Origin: Elusimicrobiota bacterium
GTDB lineage: Bacteria; Elusimicrobiota; Elusimicrobia; UBA1565; UBA9628
DNA: 64,000 nt
Direction: 5' to 3'
Assembly: GCA_016194705.1 (NCBI GenBank)
Contig: JACQAZ010000034.1
Coordinates: forward strand, 1-64,000
In this document: piece by piece, positions 14,980 to 25,500 of the stretch
How the letters are laid out: every line of letters begins with the position of its first letter
Position numbering within the stretch: position 1 is the stretch's first letter
Notes under the pieces: generated by a model
The model's database searches: none
The model's input: the letters and a program-made list of their open reading frames with translations, nothing else
Told to the model about the DNA's origin: nothing
Translations under genes and position numbers: made by a program

Positions 14980-17001
14980 ATGCCCAAACTCCTCGCCCTG
15001 GCTCTCTACGCATTCCTGGCCGGCTGCCTGCTCGTCGCCGGCTTCGTCAGCTTCGGCTATTGGACCTACAAGCGCCACGAGAAAGAGATCGTCGAGCGCA
15101 TGGACCAATATTATCTCACGATCACCTCGCCCGCTCACGAGCAGTACCTGCTCGAAGGCGACGAGACCTTCGAGGTGCCCTACATGGCCTCCAAGCTCTC
15201 GGTGGCCGCCGTGCCCACGCGCATCTACGACGCCCGCGAGAAGGTCATCGGCGAGTTCTCGACCGAAAAGGGCCAGTATGTCACCGACCCCAACGATCTG
15301 CCCATTTTCCTTAGAAGAGCGCTGGTCGCCTCCGAGGACGGCACCTTCTACCAGCACCACGGCATCAACTATCGCGCGACCGCGCGCGCGATACTGACCG
15401 ACATCCGCCACATGCGCAAGGCGCAGGGCGGCAGCACGATCACGCAGCAGCTCGCCAAGGTCCTGTTTACGACGCGCAAGAAGACGCCAGGGCGCAAGAT
15501 CTACGAGTTCTTCTGCGCCAAGAAGATCGAGGAGAAGTTCACGAAGGACCAGATCCTGCTGATGTACTTCGACTTCATCTATTTCGGCCACGGCGCCTGG
15601 GGCGTCGAGTCGGCCTCGCATTATTACTTCCAGAAGCCGGCCAAGCAATTGGAGCTCGCAGAAGCCGCGATGCTCGTCGGCATCATACCCAACCCGAGCA
15701 AATACTCACCCTACGAGAACCTCGCCTTCGCACAGGCGCGCCAACGCACCGTGCTCACAAGGATGGCCAAGCTCAATTTCGTGCCCGCCTCCCAGATCGA
15801 GCGCATCTCGGAGGAGTTCTGGAAGAAGATGGCCGCGCGGTCGCGCATCCCCGAGATTTCGTTCTGGCGCATGAAGGTCAACGAGGCGCCCTACGTGATC
15901 GAGTTCCTGCGCCGCAACATGCTCAAGGACTTCACGAAGGAACGGCTGATGAAGGGCGGCCTCAAGATCCACACGACCTTCGACCTCGAGGTCCAGAAGG
16001 CCGCGGAAGCGGCGCTCGCGGAGGGACTGCGCGAGGAGAACGCGGCGGATGCCGCGGGACAGGCCGTGACGGGTTCGCCGATCGAGGGCTCCTTGGCCGC
16101 CTTGCGCCCCTCCGACGGCGCCATCCTCGCACTTGTCGGAGGATCCGGGTTCAACTTTCAGAACCAGCTCGTGCGCGCGGTGGATGCCCAGCGCCCGATC
16201 GGCTCCTCGGTCAAACCCTTCGTCTACGCCGTGGCCTTCGACTCCGGCAAGTACAAGCCCTCCGACGAGTTCACCGATGAGCCGCTCCATTTCGACCTTC
16301 CCGGCGGCCGCAAGTGGGACCCGCAAAACTACGGCCGCAAATATTTCGGCAAGGTGACGCTCGAGACGGCCCTGCACAAGTCGATGAACTCGGTGGCCAT
16401 CCAGCTGCTCAGGGCGGTCGGCGTCGGCGACGTGGTCAAGGCGCTCGCCGCGGCGACCGGCAAGGACGCCGAGTTCTTCGAGAGCAACCGCAACCTTTCT
16501 CTGGCGCTGGGCACGGTCGACATGTCGGTGCTCGACATGGCGCGCGCCTACGCGCTCTTCGACAACGGAGGCTCCCCCGTGACCCCCTATTTTATCCGCT
16601 ACATCGAGGACCGCGACGGGGCGGTCGTCCACGACGAACGCCAGCGGCCGCCGCCGGCTCCCCCCATCTTCAAGCCCGACACCATCTCGACGATGACGGT
16701 CGTCATGCGCGGCGTGCTCGGGCCGGAGGGCTCGGGCTATCCCGCGGCGCGCAAGACGGGCTTCAACATCCCCGCAGCCGGCAAGACGGGAACGACCAAC
16801 GACTACCGCGACGCGTGGTTCGTCGGATTTACCCCCGACATCTCGGCGGCCGTCTGGATGGGCCACGACGACATGCGCGTGCCGCTGCGCCAGGGCATGG
16901 CCGGGGGCGCTGTGGCAGCGCCCGCTTGGATGTACTTCGTCAAGGGAGTCTACCGCAACCGGCCGACGCGCGACTTTGATACCGCGGGCCCTAAAAAGTA
17001 G
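14980..17001 (+). CDS. mrcA: Bifunctional penicillin-binding protein 1A-type peptidoglycan synthase
   Basis: Polymerises lipid II and crosslinks peptidoglycan in the periplasm. The 673-residue protein has one N-terminal membrane anchor (residues 4-25). The GT51 domain has catalytic Glu119 in EDGTFYQHHGIN and GGSTITQQLAK. The transpeptidase carries SSVK (Ser409 nucleophile, Lys412), SMN (468-470) and KTGT (602-605). About 85 residues between the anchor and the GT51 domain hold a short unassigned insert. TAATCT at 14960-14965 may be its -10. A PPC-repeat lipoprotein gene follows 15 bases downstream. The gene name is by family only. Confidence 0.92.
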   Translation: MPKLLALALYAFLAGCLLVAGFVSFGYWTYKRHEKEIVERMDQYYLTITSPAHEQYLLEGDETFEVPYMASKLSVAAVPTRIYDAREKVIGEFSTEKGQYVTDPNDLPIFLRRALVASEDGTFYQHHGINYRATARAILTDIRHMRKAQGGSTITQQLAKVLFTTRKKTPGRKIYEFFCAKKIEEKFTKDQILLMYFDFIYFGHGAWGVESASHYYFQKPAKQLELAEAAMLVGIIPNPSKYSPYENLAFAQARQRTVLTRMAKLNFVPASQIERISEEFWKKMAARSRIPEISFWRMKVNEAPYVIEFLRRNMLKDFTKERLMKGGLKIHTTFDLEVQKAAEAALAEGLREENAADAAGQAVTGSPIEGSLAALRPSDGAILALVGGSGFNFQNQLVRAVDAQRPIGSSVKPFVYAVAFDSGKYKPSDEFTDEPLHFDLPGGRKWDPQNYGRKYFGKVTLETALHKSMNSVAIQLLRAVGVGDVVKALAAATGKDAEFFESNRNLSLALGTVDMSVLDMARAYALFDNGGSPVTPYFIRYIEDRDGAVVHDERQRPPPAPPIFKPDTISTMTVVMRGVLGPEGSGYPAARKTGFNIPAAGKTGTTNDYRDAWFVGFTPDISAAVWMGHDDMRVPLRQGMAGGAVAAPAWMYFVKGVYRNRPTRDFDTAGPKK

Positions 17002-17016
17002 AATCAAGACGACTTC

Positions 17017-18561
17017 ATGAATAAACTCCCGGGTCTTCTCATGTTGGCGGCGCTTTTTTGCGCCTGCGGCTCGCAGAAGGAGAAGGAGCCCAACGACGAC
17101 TACGCCTCGGCGACCCCGATCCATGCGGGCAAGGTCGAGGGGCATGTCGAGAGGGCTTCCGACGTCGACGTCTATCGTCTCGATGGCGCGCAGGAGGCCG
17201 TGCTCTCGGCGCACGTCGGCGGCATCCGCGACGTGGACTTCATGGTCTCGGTCCGCGACAAGGATCGCCGCGAGCTGATGAGAGTCGACGAGACCGGCGT
17301 CGGCGGCGACGAGGAGGTGCTCGACGTCGGCGTGCATCCTCCCGGCCCCTATTACCTGACGCTCTCGAACAAGAACGCGGCCGCGAACAACCCGACCCAG
17401 GCCTATCTGATGGAGGTCAAGCTCGAGAAAACCGTCGGCCGCGGCCAGAAGCCCGACGACACCGCGCGCACCGCCAGCCGTTTGGAGCTGCCCGGCGTCA
17501 CGCGCGCCCATTATTGGCCCGTGACCAATCTGCTGGCCTCTGACACGAGCTACGCGCAGGAGGAGGACTGGTACCGCATCGACATCGCCACCGGCCTGTT
17601 CCTGCTCAACCTCGACCTCTCGGGAGTCTCGAAGGTCGACCCGATCATCGAGATCTACGACATGAACGGCTACAAGGTCAAGGAAGTCGACTCGGGCGGC
17701 GTCGGCGAGGGAGAAAGCCTCAAGAGCTTCGGCGTGCGCGGACCCGTTCAGTACAACCTGCGCCTGCGCGCCAAGAACCACGCGGGCAACCCGGATCAAG
17801 CCTACGAGATACTGACCGAGCTGATCCCGTATCAAGGCAACGCCGAGTTCGAGCCCAACGACCAGCGCCCCGACGCGACCCCGTTCGAGCAGGACTCGAT
17901 CACGGGCACGATCGCCCCGGAAGGAGACGCCGATTGGTACAAGCTCAGCGTCAAGGACGACGCCAAGCAGGTCCTGCGCGTCTCGGTCAGCGGCGTCGAC
18001 GGGCTCGACCTCGTGCTGGCCTTATGCGACGCCTTGGGCCAGCCGCTGGCGGTCGCCGACAACATGGGAAAGGGCCAGCCCGAGGTCCTGACCGGCTACG
18101 GGGCGCCCAAGGGCGACTACTATCTCGTCGTCTCCGAGAAATCCGGGCGCAAGGCCAACCCGAACCAGGCCTACACCCTGGCCAAGACATTGATCCCCTG
18201 GCAGAGCGGCCTCGAGTTCGAAGCCAACGACTCGACGGCGACCGCGCAGCCCGTCAAGGTCGGCGAATCGGTGGACGGCTATCTGGCACCCAAGAACGAC
18301 CTCGACTGGTATCAGTTCAACGTCTACCAAAAGGGAACGGTGCTCTTCGAGCTGGCCGGCGTGCCGAACGTGCAGTTCGTCGCGACGCTTTACGATCAGG
18401 AGTACAAGGAGCTTCAGAATTGGACCGCGCCGAAAATCGGAGAATCCTTGTCGGTCGACAAGGAGCTCGACGCCGGGACCTACTTCATCAGGCTGAAAGG
18501 AAACGACGCTTCCCAGAATAATGTTCGTGACAAGTACAGCCTGAGGCTGAAGGCGCGTTAA
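17017..18561 (+). CDS. Lipoprotein with four pre-peptidase C-terminal (PPC)-like domains
   Basis: The 514-residue product begins with a lipoprotein signal (LMLAALFCACGSQ, lipidated Cys in CAC|G or the preceding Cys). It then has four tandem beta-sandwich repeats of about 120 residues. Each opens with a E(P/A)ND-type motif (EPNDDYASATPI near 23, EFEPND near 280, EFEAND near 400; the second is divergent) followed by a D(A/V/L)D(W/V)Y block. PPC domains usually occur at the C-terminus of secreted proteases; a lipoprotein made only of them suggests a binding or scaffold role. A TAGAAT at 16999-17004 lies 12 bases before the start. Its stop overlaps the next start (TAATG). Confidence 0.8.
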   Translation: MNKLPGLLMLAALFCACGSQKEKEPNDDYASATPIHAGKVEGHVERASDVDVYRLDGAQEAVLSAHVGGIRDVDFMVSVRDKDRRELMRVDETGVGGDEEVLDVGVHPPGPYYLTLSNKNAAANNPTQAYLMEVKLEKTVGRGQKPDDTARTASRLELPGVTRAHYWPVTNLLASDTSYAQEEDWYRIDIATGLFLLNLDLSGVSKVDPIIEIYDMNGYKVKEVDSGGVGEGESLKSFGVRGPVQYNLRLRAKNHAGNPDQAYEILTELIPYQGNAEFEPNDQRPDATPFEQDSITGTIAPEGDADWYKLSVKDDAKQVLRVSVSGVDGLDLVLALCDALGQPLAVADNMGKGQPEVLTGYGAPKGDYYLVVSEKSGRKANPNQAYTLAKTLIPWQSGLEFEANDSTATAQPVKVGESVDGYLAPKNDLDWYQFNVYQKGTVLFELAGVPNVQFVATLYDQEYKELQNWTAPKIGESLSVDKELDAGTYFIRLKGNDASQNNVRDKYSLRLKAR

Positions 18562-19163
18562 TGAAAGATTCTTTGTGGTTGTCAACGGCCTCCGCCGCAT
18601 TGCTCCTAACCGCGTGCGGCGGAGCGCGGCCGGAGGTCAAATCCGCGCCTCCGGCGGCGCATCCGGTCACGGAGTATCAGCCTGGACCCGCACCGGAAGT
18701 GTTCATTTCGACGTCGCCCTTGGCGGGCAGCATCGCCGTCTCGACTTGGACCGCGCCCGTTCCCAACGTCGTCCCGCACGAAGTCGCCAAGCCTGTTGCC
18801 GCCGACGCCAACGTCCTGCTGCTGGTCGCCGAGGCCGTCGGGGGCCCCGAGGAGGACCTCGGCTCCTACACCAAGGTCTTCGTCGACAACCAGCCCGTCG
18901 GCCAGACCCAGATGGCGCCGCGCTCCGCCCAGAAGAGATGGGGCGCGCGCCTGGCGCCCGGCAACCATCTCTTCCGCTTCGAGAAGTGGAACTTGCCGAT
19001 GGTCGGCGATTGGGCGGCGCTCGACGCGCAATGGCAGCCGCCCGAGCGCTTCATCCGCATGGACGAGGGCACCCGCGCCGTCGTGCGTCTCAAGTTCTTC
19101 GACTCGGGGCGCGGCCACAATCTGCAGATCGCGCGCGAGCCGTCCTCGACTCCCCTGCCGTGA
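18561..19163 (+). CDS. Lipoprotein of unknown function
   Basis: The 200-residue product has a clear lipobox (ALLLTACGG, lipidated Cys19) and a Pro-rich linker. A beta-rich domain follows with SYTKVFVDNQPVGQT and GNHLFRFEKWN, which reads like a carbohydrate- or PEGA-like surface domain, though I cannot assign it. The gene overlaps the PPC lipoprotein gene by 1 base and the response-regulator gene by 4 bases, so the three are translationally coupled. Confidence 0.75.
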   Translation: MKDSLWLSTASAALLLTACGGARPEVKSAPPAAHPVTEYQPGPAPEVFISTSPLAGSIAVSTWTAPVPNVVPHEVAKPVAADANVLLLVAEAVGGPEEDLGSYTKVFVDNQPVGQTQMAPRSAQKRWGARLAPGNHLFRFEKWNLPMVGDWAALDAQWQPPERFIRMDEGTRAVVRLKFFDSGRGHNLQIAREPSSTPLP

Positions 19164-19540
19164 GCGAGCCCGCGCGAAAGCGGCGGCTTCTCATCATCGA
19201 CGACGACGACTCATTGCGCGAGCTCTTCGAGTTCTCCATGGAGCAGGAGGGTTTCCAGGTGGCGCAGGCGGCCGACGGCATCCTCGGCCTGGCGAAGACC
19301 GAGGCCTTCAACCCCGACCTGATCGTGCTGGACCTCATGATGCCAAACCTCAACGGCTTCGAGACGCTTCACCGGCTGCAGCTGGGAGAACACGCCAAGA
19401 TCCCTGTCATCGTGATCACGGGCTACAACGAGAGCGCCAGCGCCCACATCGTCCGCCAGGAGCCCAACGTCGTCGAGTTCCTCGTCAAGCCCATCGAGTA
19501 CGCAGCGCTCGCCGAGACGATCCGCCGCCTGCTCGCCTAG
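19160..19540 (+). CDS. CheY-like single-domain response regulator
   Basis: A 126-residue receiver domain without an output domain. The acidic pocket is LLIIDDDDS (Asp14-17), the phospho-acceptor is Asp58 in VLDLMMPNLNG, the switch Thr is in ITGYNES (Thr87) and the conserved Lys is Lys110 in VKP. The start is a GTG at 19160 overlapping the upstream stop (GTGA). Such proteins relay phosphate or act on motors and enzymes. The only histidine kinase in the window is at 10318, so a partnership is possible but unproved. Confidence 0.9.
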   Translation: MSEPARKRRLLIIDDDDSLRELFEFSMEQEGFQVAQAADGILGLAKTEAFNPDLIVLDLMMPNLNGFETLHRLQLGEHAKIPVIVITGYNESASAHIVRQEPNVVEFLVKPIEYAALAETIRRLLA

Positions 19541-19602
19541 CGGCGCCGCGTTCCTTTAACCGGCAATTTATCCTCCCGCAACACGCCTGCAACGCGCGGG
19601 GG

Positions 19603-20319
19603 CTATTCTTTTCCCATGAGAATCTGGAGGGCGTTGGTCTTGTCGGTGACTTTCGCGGCCGGCATCGCGGCCGCCACGGCGCCGATGCTTCTGGGCCGCT
19701 GAGGCTCTTTCCAGCGTTCGCGCAGCCGTTGGCGCGCTTTGCTGCGGCCGGCGCGGTCGGAGGGATTATCGGGGCCTGTCAAGGTGGCCCGGATCGGATG
19801 GTCGGGGATGACGCTGAGCTCCAGGGCCTCGGTCAAGTTGAGCTGGTCGGGGTTCTTTCCGAAATAGATCAGGCTCGCCGCCGCCGCGCCGTCGATGTCT
19901 TTTCCATACGGCGCCAAGTTAAGGTAGCCCTCGAGCAGTTCGTCGGGGCCGTAGAGCGTGCGCAGCCGCCAGGCCGCCAAGGCCAGCCGCGCCCGCCGCC
20001 AGAACGACTCCCCCGCCGGGTCGGCCGCCTCCAGCGAGCGCCGGGCGAGAGCCTCCGAGACGGCCGTCTCCGGCGAGCGGCCCCGCTGACCGAACTCGAT
20101 CCTGGCGGCCGCGACGAGCAGCGGCGAGAACTCTCCCAAGGAAAGCCACAGGCGATAGCGTCCATCGGCGGCGGGCAGGAGCCTGAGGAAGCGCCCCTCC
20201 CGGTCGCAGACCGCCTTCGAGAACTCCAGGCCCTCGTAGAGCGCCGGCCTCGGGCCCGAGGCCGCCGCCAGAAACGCCGCCGACAGCAGTCCGGTTATGG
20301 CGGCGTATTTGGCGTGCAT
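19603..20319 (-). CDS. Degenerate transglycosylase (GT51-like) exported protein
   Basis: The 238-residue product has an N-terminal signal segment (ITGLLSAAFLAAASG). A domain follows that resembles the GT51 module of PBP1C: YRLWLSLGEFSPLLVAAA, LYGPDELLEGYLNLAPYG and GAAAASLIYFGKNPDQLNLTEALELSVIPDHP. The catalytic EDxxFxxH stretch is replaced by RIEFGQRGRSP, and the GGSTITxQ block is missing. It is therefore probably inactive and acts as a binding or regulatory partner. A GGAGG six bases before the ATG supports the start. It is the last gene of the sigma/A2M/pbpC operon, 48 bases after pbpC. Confidence 0.7.
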   Translation of the reverse strand: MHAKYAAITGLLSAAFLAAASGPRPALYEGLEFSKAVCDREGRFLRLLPAADGRYRLWLSLGEFSPLLVAAARIEFGQRGRSPETAVSEALARRSLEAADPAGESFWRRARLALAAWRLRTLYGPDELLEGYLNLAPYGKDIDGAAAASLIYFGKNPDQLNLTEALELSVIPDHPIRATLTGPDNPSDRAGRSKARQRLRERWKEPQRPRSIGAVAAAMPAAKVTDKTNALQILMGKE

Positions 20320-20367
20320 GGCGTCCTCCGTCCTTGATATCGCGGAGGCGGGCCGCGGCTTACGGGG

Positions 20368-22572
20368 CTAGAGCTCGGAGGGCGCGGCCGGAGGGTCTTC
20401 GGGTTCGGCGAGGTCGTCGGGCCCCGCCGGCGCGGCTCCGCGGACTTCGAAGACCGCAGAGTCCACGGTCCGCCCCGAGGAGTCGAGCAGCGCCAGGGTG
20501 TGCCGGCCGGGCTCGGGGCTCGCGCCCGAGTCGGGCAGCGCCGCGCCCAGGTCCGCGCCGTCGAGGCGCCAGCGCAGGCCGTCGGCGGGACCCTGCGCTG
20601 CGAACAGGACGCGCTGATTTTGGGCCGGGATGTCGGGGTCGACTGCGACGATCGTGCCGGAGACGGGCTCGATGATCTTCGGCGCCGGAACTCCCAAAAG
20701 CTGCCCGGCGCCCGCGGGCTCGGTGCCGGCGATGAACCACTCCAGGCGCGCCGGCGCGCCGGGCAGCGGGCTGAGCGCCGCGCGCACCAGGCCCCGGGGC
20801 GGCGCGGGGGGTAGAATGCCCGCGTCCTCGCGCAGGAAATCCATCACGTCGCGCCACAAGGGAGCCGCGCCGCTGACGCCGCTGACGTTCCACATGGGCT
20901 TGCCGGAGAAATTCCCCACCCAAACGCCCACGGTGTATTTTCTCGAGAAGCCCATGCACCAGTTGTCGCGCATGTCCTTGCTCGTCCCGGTCTTGACCGC
21001 CGTCCAGTAAGGGGTGGCCAGCGGGCCGTCGAGGCCGAAGGTCGCGCTTCGGCTCTCGCGGTCCGAGAGGATGTCGGCGGCCAGAAACGCGGCCTGGGCC
21101 GAGAGGACGCGGCGCGGGCGTCTGTGCGGTTCGCCGGGTGCAAGACGCAGCGGCGAGACCAGGCCCCCTTGGGCCAGGGCGCGGTACGCGGAGACGAGGT
21201 CCCACAGCGTGACGTCGGCGCTTCCGAGGGCGAGCGAGGGACCGTAGAAATCGGCCGGCGCCAGGCCCGAGAAGCCGAGCCGGGAGAGTTCCTCGACGAA
21301 GCTCTCGACTCCCGTAAGGCCCAGAACGCGCACGGCGGGGACGTTGATCGAGGAGGCCAAGGCCTGCCGCGCGGTCAGGGGACCTCGGAAGCGGTTGTCG
21401 TAGTTGTTGGGCCTAAACAGCCCTCGACCCACGAAGAGCTCGAGCGGCGAGTCGTCGAGCACGGAGGCAGGCGTGAGAACGCGCCGGTCGAAGGCCAAGG
21501 CGTAGAGAAAGGGCTTCAAGGTCGAGCCCGCCTGGCGGCGGGCGCTGATTCCGTCGACGAAGCGCGCGCTCGAGGACCCTCCGCCGTTGCCGACGTAGGC
21601 CAGCACCTCGCCGGTCGCGTTGTCCGCGACGAGAAGGGCGGCGTCGGAAACGTTCTCGCCCGCGATCTCGCGCAGGCGCGACGAGAGCGCCAGGCGCGCG
21701 AAACGCTGAAGGCGGCCGTCCAGAGTGGAGGAGGCCCAAAGAGCCTTGGGACCCTCGCCGGGGGCCTCGGCGAGCAGCAGGCGCCGCGCGGCCTCGGGCG
21801 CGAAGTCGGCCTCCGGGGCGATCAGCGGAGGATGGGCGATCGCGCGGCGGGCGCAGAGCCGCAGAGTCTCCTCGGGCAGGGGCGCGCCCATGGCTTGGGA
21901 CAGGACCCAGGCGCGGCGCGCGACGCGCGCGATCGAAGCCGCGGGTTCGCGCAGCAGGGCCGCGAGAACCATCGCCTCGGCGTCGTCGAGCCCATGGGGC
22001 TCCTTGCCGAAGAGGCCGCGCGAAAGCGCGCGCACCCCCTGCAGTTCGCCGCGGCCGAGGCTCAAGTTGAGATAGGCCTCGAGGATGTCGCTCTTGCTCC
22101 ACGAGCGCTCGAGACTCAAGGCGCCGCGCAGCTGGCGCCACTTCTGCGCGAGGGTGCGGCTCCTGCCGCGCGCCAGCAGCCCGTGATCGAGGCGCGCGGC
22201 CAGCTGCATGGTGATCGTGCTCGCGCCGCGCCTGCGCCCGCGCGCGCTAGCCCAAGCGGCGGCGGCAAGCGAGCGCCAATCGATCCCGCGGTGCGCGAAG
22301 AACCGGCGGTCTTCCGCCGCGAGCACGGCCGCGACCAGGGCCGGCGATACCTCGGTCCGAGCGGCCCAGTCGAGCCTGCGGCCGCTCAAGTCGACGCGCA
22401 GCTCGGAGAGCGTCTGGCCGCGGCGGTCCAAGAGGCGCGCCTCGCTCCTGCGGTAGCGCGCGCGCACCGCCGCCGGGGCGGGCATGCTCGGCAGCCAAAC
22501 CGTCAGCGTCGCCGCGGCCGCCGCGGCCGCGGCAAGACAGGCGAGCCCGATCTGTATTGAGGTTCCGCGCAT
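20368..22572 (-). CDS. pbpC: Penicillin-binding protein 1C
   Basis: The 734-residue membrane-anchored bifunctional enzyme has an N-terminal helix (IQIGLACLAAAAAAAATLTV). GT51 motifs are EDRRFFAHRGID (Glu87) and ASTITMQLA. The transpeptidase motifs are STLK (Ser350/Lys353), SIN (408-410) and KTGT (527-530). The C-terminal 130 residues match the extra PBP1C domain (GVPAPKIIEPVSGTIVAVDPDIPAQNQRVLF). Pairing with alpha-2-macroglobulin is typical: PBP1C is thought to repair the wall where A2M traps invading proteases. The start lies 3 bases after the A2M stop. Confidence 0.93.
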   Translation of the reverse strand: MRGTSIQIGLACLAAAAAAAATLTVWLPSMPAPAAVRARYRRSEARLLDRRGQTLSELRVDLSGRRLDWAARTEVSPALVAAVLAAEDRRFFAHRGIDWRSLAAAAWASARGRRRGASTITMQLAARLDHGLLARGRSRTLAQKWRQLRGALSLERSWSKSDILEAYLNLSLGRGELQGVRALSRGLFGKEPHGLDDAEAMVLAALLREPAASIARVARRAWVLSQAMGAPLPEETLRLCARRAIAHPPLIAPEADFAPEAARRLLLAEAPGEGPKALWASSTLDGRLQRFARLALSSRLREIAGENVSDAALLVADNATGEVLAYVGNGGGSSSARFVDGISARRQAGSTLKPFLYALAFDRRVLTPASVLDDSPLELFVGRGLFRPNNYDNRFRGPLTARQALASSINVPAVRVLGLTGVESFVEELSRLGFSGLAPADFYGPSLALGSADVTLWDLVSAYRALAQGGLVSPLRLAPGEPHRRPRRVLSAQAAFLAADILSDRESRSATFGLDGPLATPYWTAVKTGTSKDMRDNWCMGFSRKYTVGVWVGNFSGKPMWNVSGVSGAAPLWRDVMDFLREDAGILPPAPPRGLVRAALSPLPGAPARLEWFIAGTEPAGAGQLLGVPAPKIIEPVSGTIVAVDPDIPAQNQRVLFAAQGPADGLRWRLDGADLGAALPDSGASPEPGRHTLALLDSSGRTVDSAVFEVRGAAPAGPDDLAEPEDPPAAPSEL

Positions 22573-22575
22573 GGC

Positions 22576-25500
22576 CTAGGGCTTGACCTCCATGGCCGCG
22601 TTGGGCAGCTCGCCGAACATCTCGGGGGAGTACATGGCCTCGACGCGCGTGGCCGGAAGCGAGAAGGACCCTTCGTTGTTGAAGCGCAGGGTGTACTCGA
22701 CGGCGAAGGTTCCCTTGGGCACGAACTCGTAATACGACCGGAAGGCCTCGAAGGAGCGCTCCTGGAAGGCGGGCCAGGTCCACCAATTTCCCGAGCCCTT
22801 CTCGCCTTGGGTCGCGAGCTGCGAGTTGCGGCCCAGCCCGCCGCCCAGCACGCTGGTCCCGGCCGGGATCGGGTCGTCGACGACGACCCAGGTCATGTCG
22901 GATTGGGCGTCGACCTCCACGCGCACGCGCGCGACGTCCCCGCGGCTCCAGATGCCGGGCGTCTTCTGCTGGACCGGCGTCCAGCCCTTCTTGATCTTGT
23001 AGCCCGAGGAGAAGGGCTCCTTGAGAGGGATCGCGGCCAGGCTCTGGATCGTGGCCCATGGTTTACCCGTTCCCTCGTGGCGCAGCGAGAAAGTCTGCGC
23101 GCTTTGCGGCCAGCCGAAGCTCATCGTCCCGCTCGAGAGGCCCGGGCTCCAGTCGAGGCTTTGCGAGAACCCCGCGAGCTCGCCGCCGCTTCGTCCCGAG
23201 ACCGGCACCGACTCGAAGGCCTTGCCGAATTTCTCGAGCGCCAGGCGCCCCCAGGCGTTGGCTGTGGTCAGGTCCCAGTGCCCATGATGCTGGCGGCCGA
23301 TCGCGCCTCGCAGCAGGCGCGGCATGTCTTCTTTCCAGGGAGCCTCGGCCAGATGCGAGAGCACCATGCGCACGGCGTTCTCGTCGTTGGAGACCATCAG
23401 CCACCAGAGGAAGTCCGAGGTGTCGGTCGAGAAGCCCATCGTCGTGCCCTGGAAGTTGAGCCGCGCGCGCAGGATCTGTTCGGCCTCGGCCAGGCGCCTC
23501 TCGCCGTCGGCGACCTTCACGCGGCGCAGGACGTCGAGCCAGTCGAGCACGCCGGAGGTCGGCCAGAGATTGGGGTCGATCGGGATCGAGTCGAGGAGCT
23601 TGGGTTCGGCTTTCCCCGCGCGAGCCAGAGCCGCGACGGCGGCGAGTTTGCGCAGGGCGAGGTCGGCCGTGGGCAGGGCGGAGTGCCTCTGCACGCGGCC
23701 CTCGACGAAGCCCTTCAAGCCCTCGAGCATGCGCTCGCGCGGGCCGCCGGGAATCTGCCAGCCGGCCTCGTCGGCGATCGCGACGATGTAGGAGGTCAGC
23801 ACCTCGGAGCCCTGGTCCATGAGCGGGAAGTACTTGGCCAGCCCGTCCGAGTCGAGGTAGGAGGGCAGGGCCTGCATGTTCCGGCGCCAGAGGTCCTCGT
23901 CGCGCAGGGCCACGGCTTTGGAGGTCATCTGCTCGAGGCAGCTATAAGGATAGAAGTGCATGTAGTCGATAAGACCCGACAGCTCGGAGGCTAAGGACGC
24001 GGTCAATACCGCGCGCACGCCGCCCCGGCCGGGCACGGCGTCCTTGGGCCGTTCCACGGGGACCTTGAGCTCCTTGTCGAGCTGGGCGATCGTCGCCTCG
24101 AAGACGCGCACGGGGATCGCGGGGATCACCTTCTGCGAGACCTTGAGCTTGTCGGAGACCCCGGAGCCCGAGGCTTCGACCGAGTAGGTCATCGAGGAGA
24201 CTCCCAGCGGCACGCTGATGTCCCAACCGAGCTCTTCGGCCTTCCCGGGCGCAAGCGAGACCGAACGGTCGGGCAGGGCGGACCCAAGCCCTGACACCGA
24301 GGCCTTGACGCGCGCCTGGAGCGGGCGCTCGGAGGCGTTGCGCACGGTGAACATCGCCGTGAGGCGGTCGCCCTCGCGCGCCAAGGGCGCCACTCCCGAA
24401 AGCACGCTCAAGTCCTGCGTCGTGCGGATCTCGGCGGTGCCGGTCCCGAAGCGCTGGGCCCCCGCGGACGCCACGGCCGCGATCTTGAAGCCCGTGATCG
24501 AGTCGTTCAAGGGAACCACGACCTCGGCCTCGCCCTTGGAATCCAGCGGCACGCGCGCCTTCCAGAACAGCAAAGTGTCGAAGAGCTCGCGCGAGCCCTG
24601 GCGCCCGCCGCCGCCTCCGGAGGGCAGGGCTTTGAGCCCGAAGTGCCGGCGGCCGACGACGTGCATCTGGGCGGTGAAGGTCCGCACCGCCATGGAGCGC
24701 CGCCCCATCATCGCGTCGAGCAGGCTCCAGGAGCCGTTGGGCATGAGCTCCAAGAGGCCCTCGTCGACCGCGGCCACCGCGGCCTCCGTGCCCGCGGGCG
24801 GTGCGGAGCCGTCGGGCAGGCGCACGGAGAGCTTGACGCGCGCCTTTTGGCGGACCTTGTAGACCTTGCGCTCCGGGGCGACGGCCACCTTGAGCTCGTG
24901 GGCCCTCCAGCCCACTTGGATCTCGCCGATCCCAAGGCGATAGGCGGGGCGGCCCAGATCGACGAGCGCGGTCGGCTGGACCCCGCCGACGCGGCCGCGC
25001 ACGGCGAGCACCGAGACGAAGACGTTGGGCGAGTAGGAACCCTTGACGGGAACGCGCACGACGGGCTCCTTGCCGGAGAGCTTCTTGACGGAGGCGTCGA
25101 GCACCCCTTCGCGCTCGACGGCGACCAAGGCCGTGGCCTCCCGGAAGGGCATGCGCACTTGAAAGACGGCGATATCGCCCGGTTCGTAGCGCTTGCGCTC
25201 CGGGATCACATCCATGCGGTCGCTATCATTCACGTCGAACCACCAGTCCTCCTTGCCCGCGACCCAGACGCTCAGGTGCGATCGGCTTGGGCGCCCGGAG
25301 GAATCCTTGATCGCGGCCTCGAGAATGAGGCTTCCCGAGGCCGGCGACTGCGCCTGGCAGAAGACCAGGCCCTTGGCGTCGGTGATCCCGCGGCAGACCA
25401 CGCCCAGGCGCATGGTCTTCTCGGTGTGGTCGTAGGCGTAGAAGCCGCCGACCAGGCGCTTGCGGTGAGAGAAAACGCGGCGCTGCAGAAGCGAGACCTC

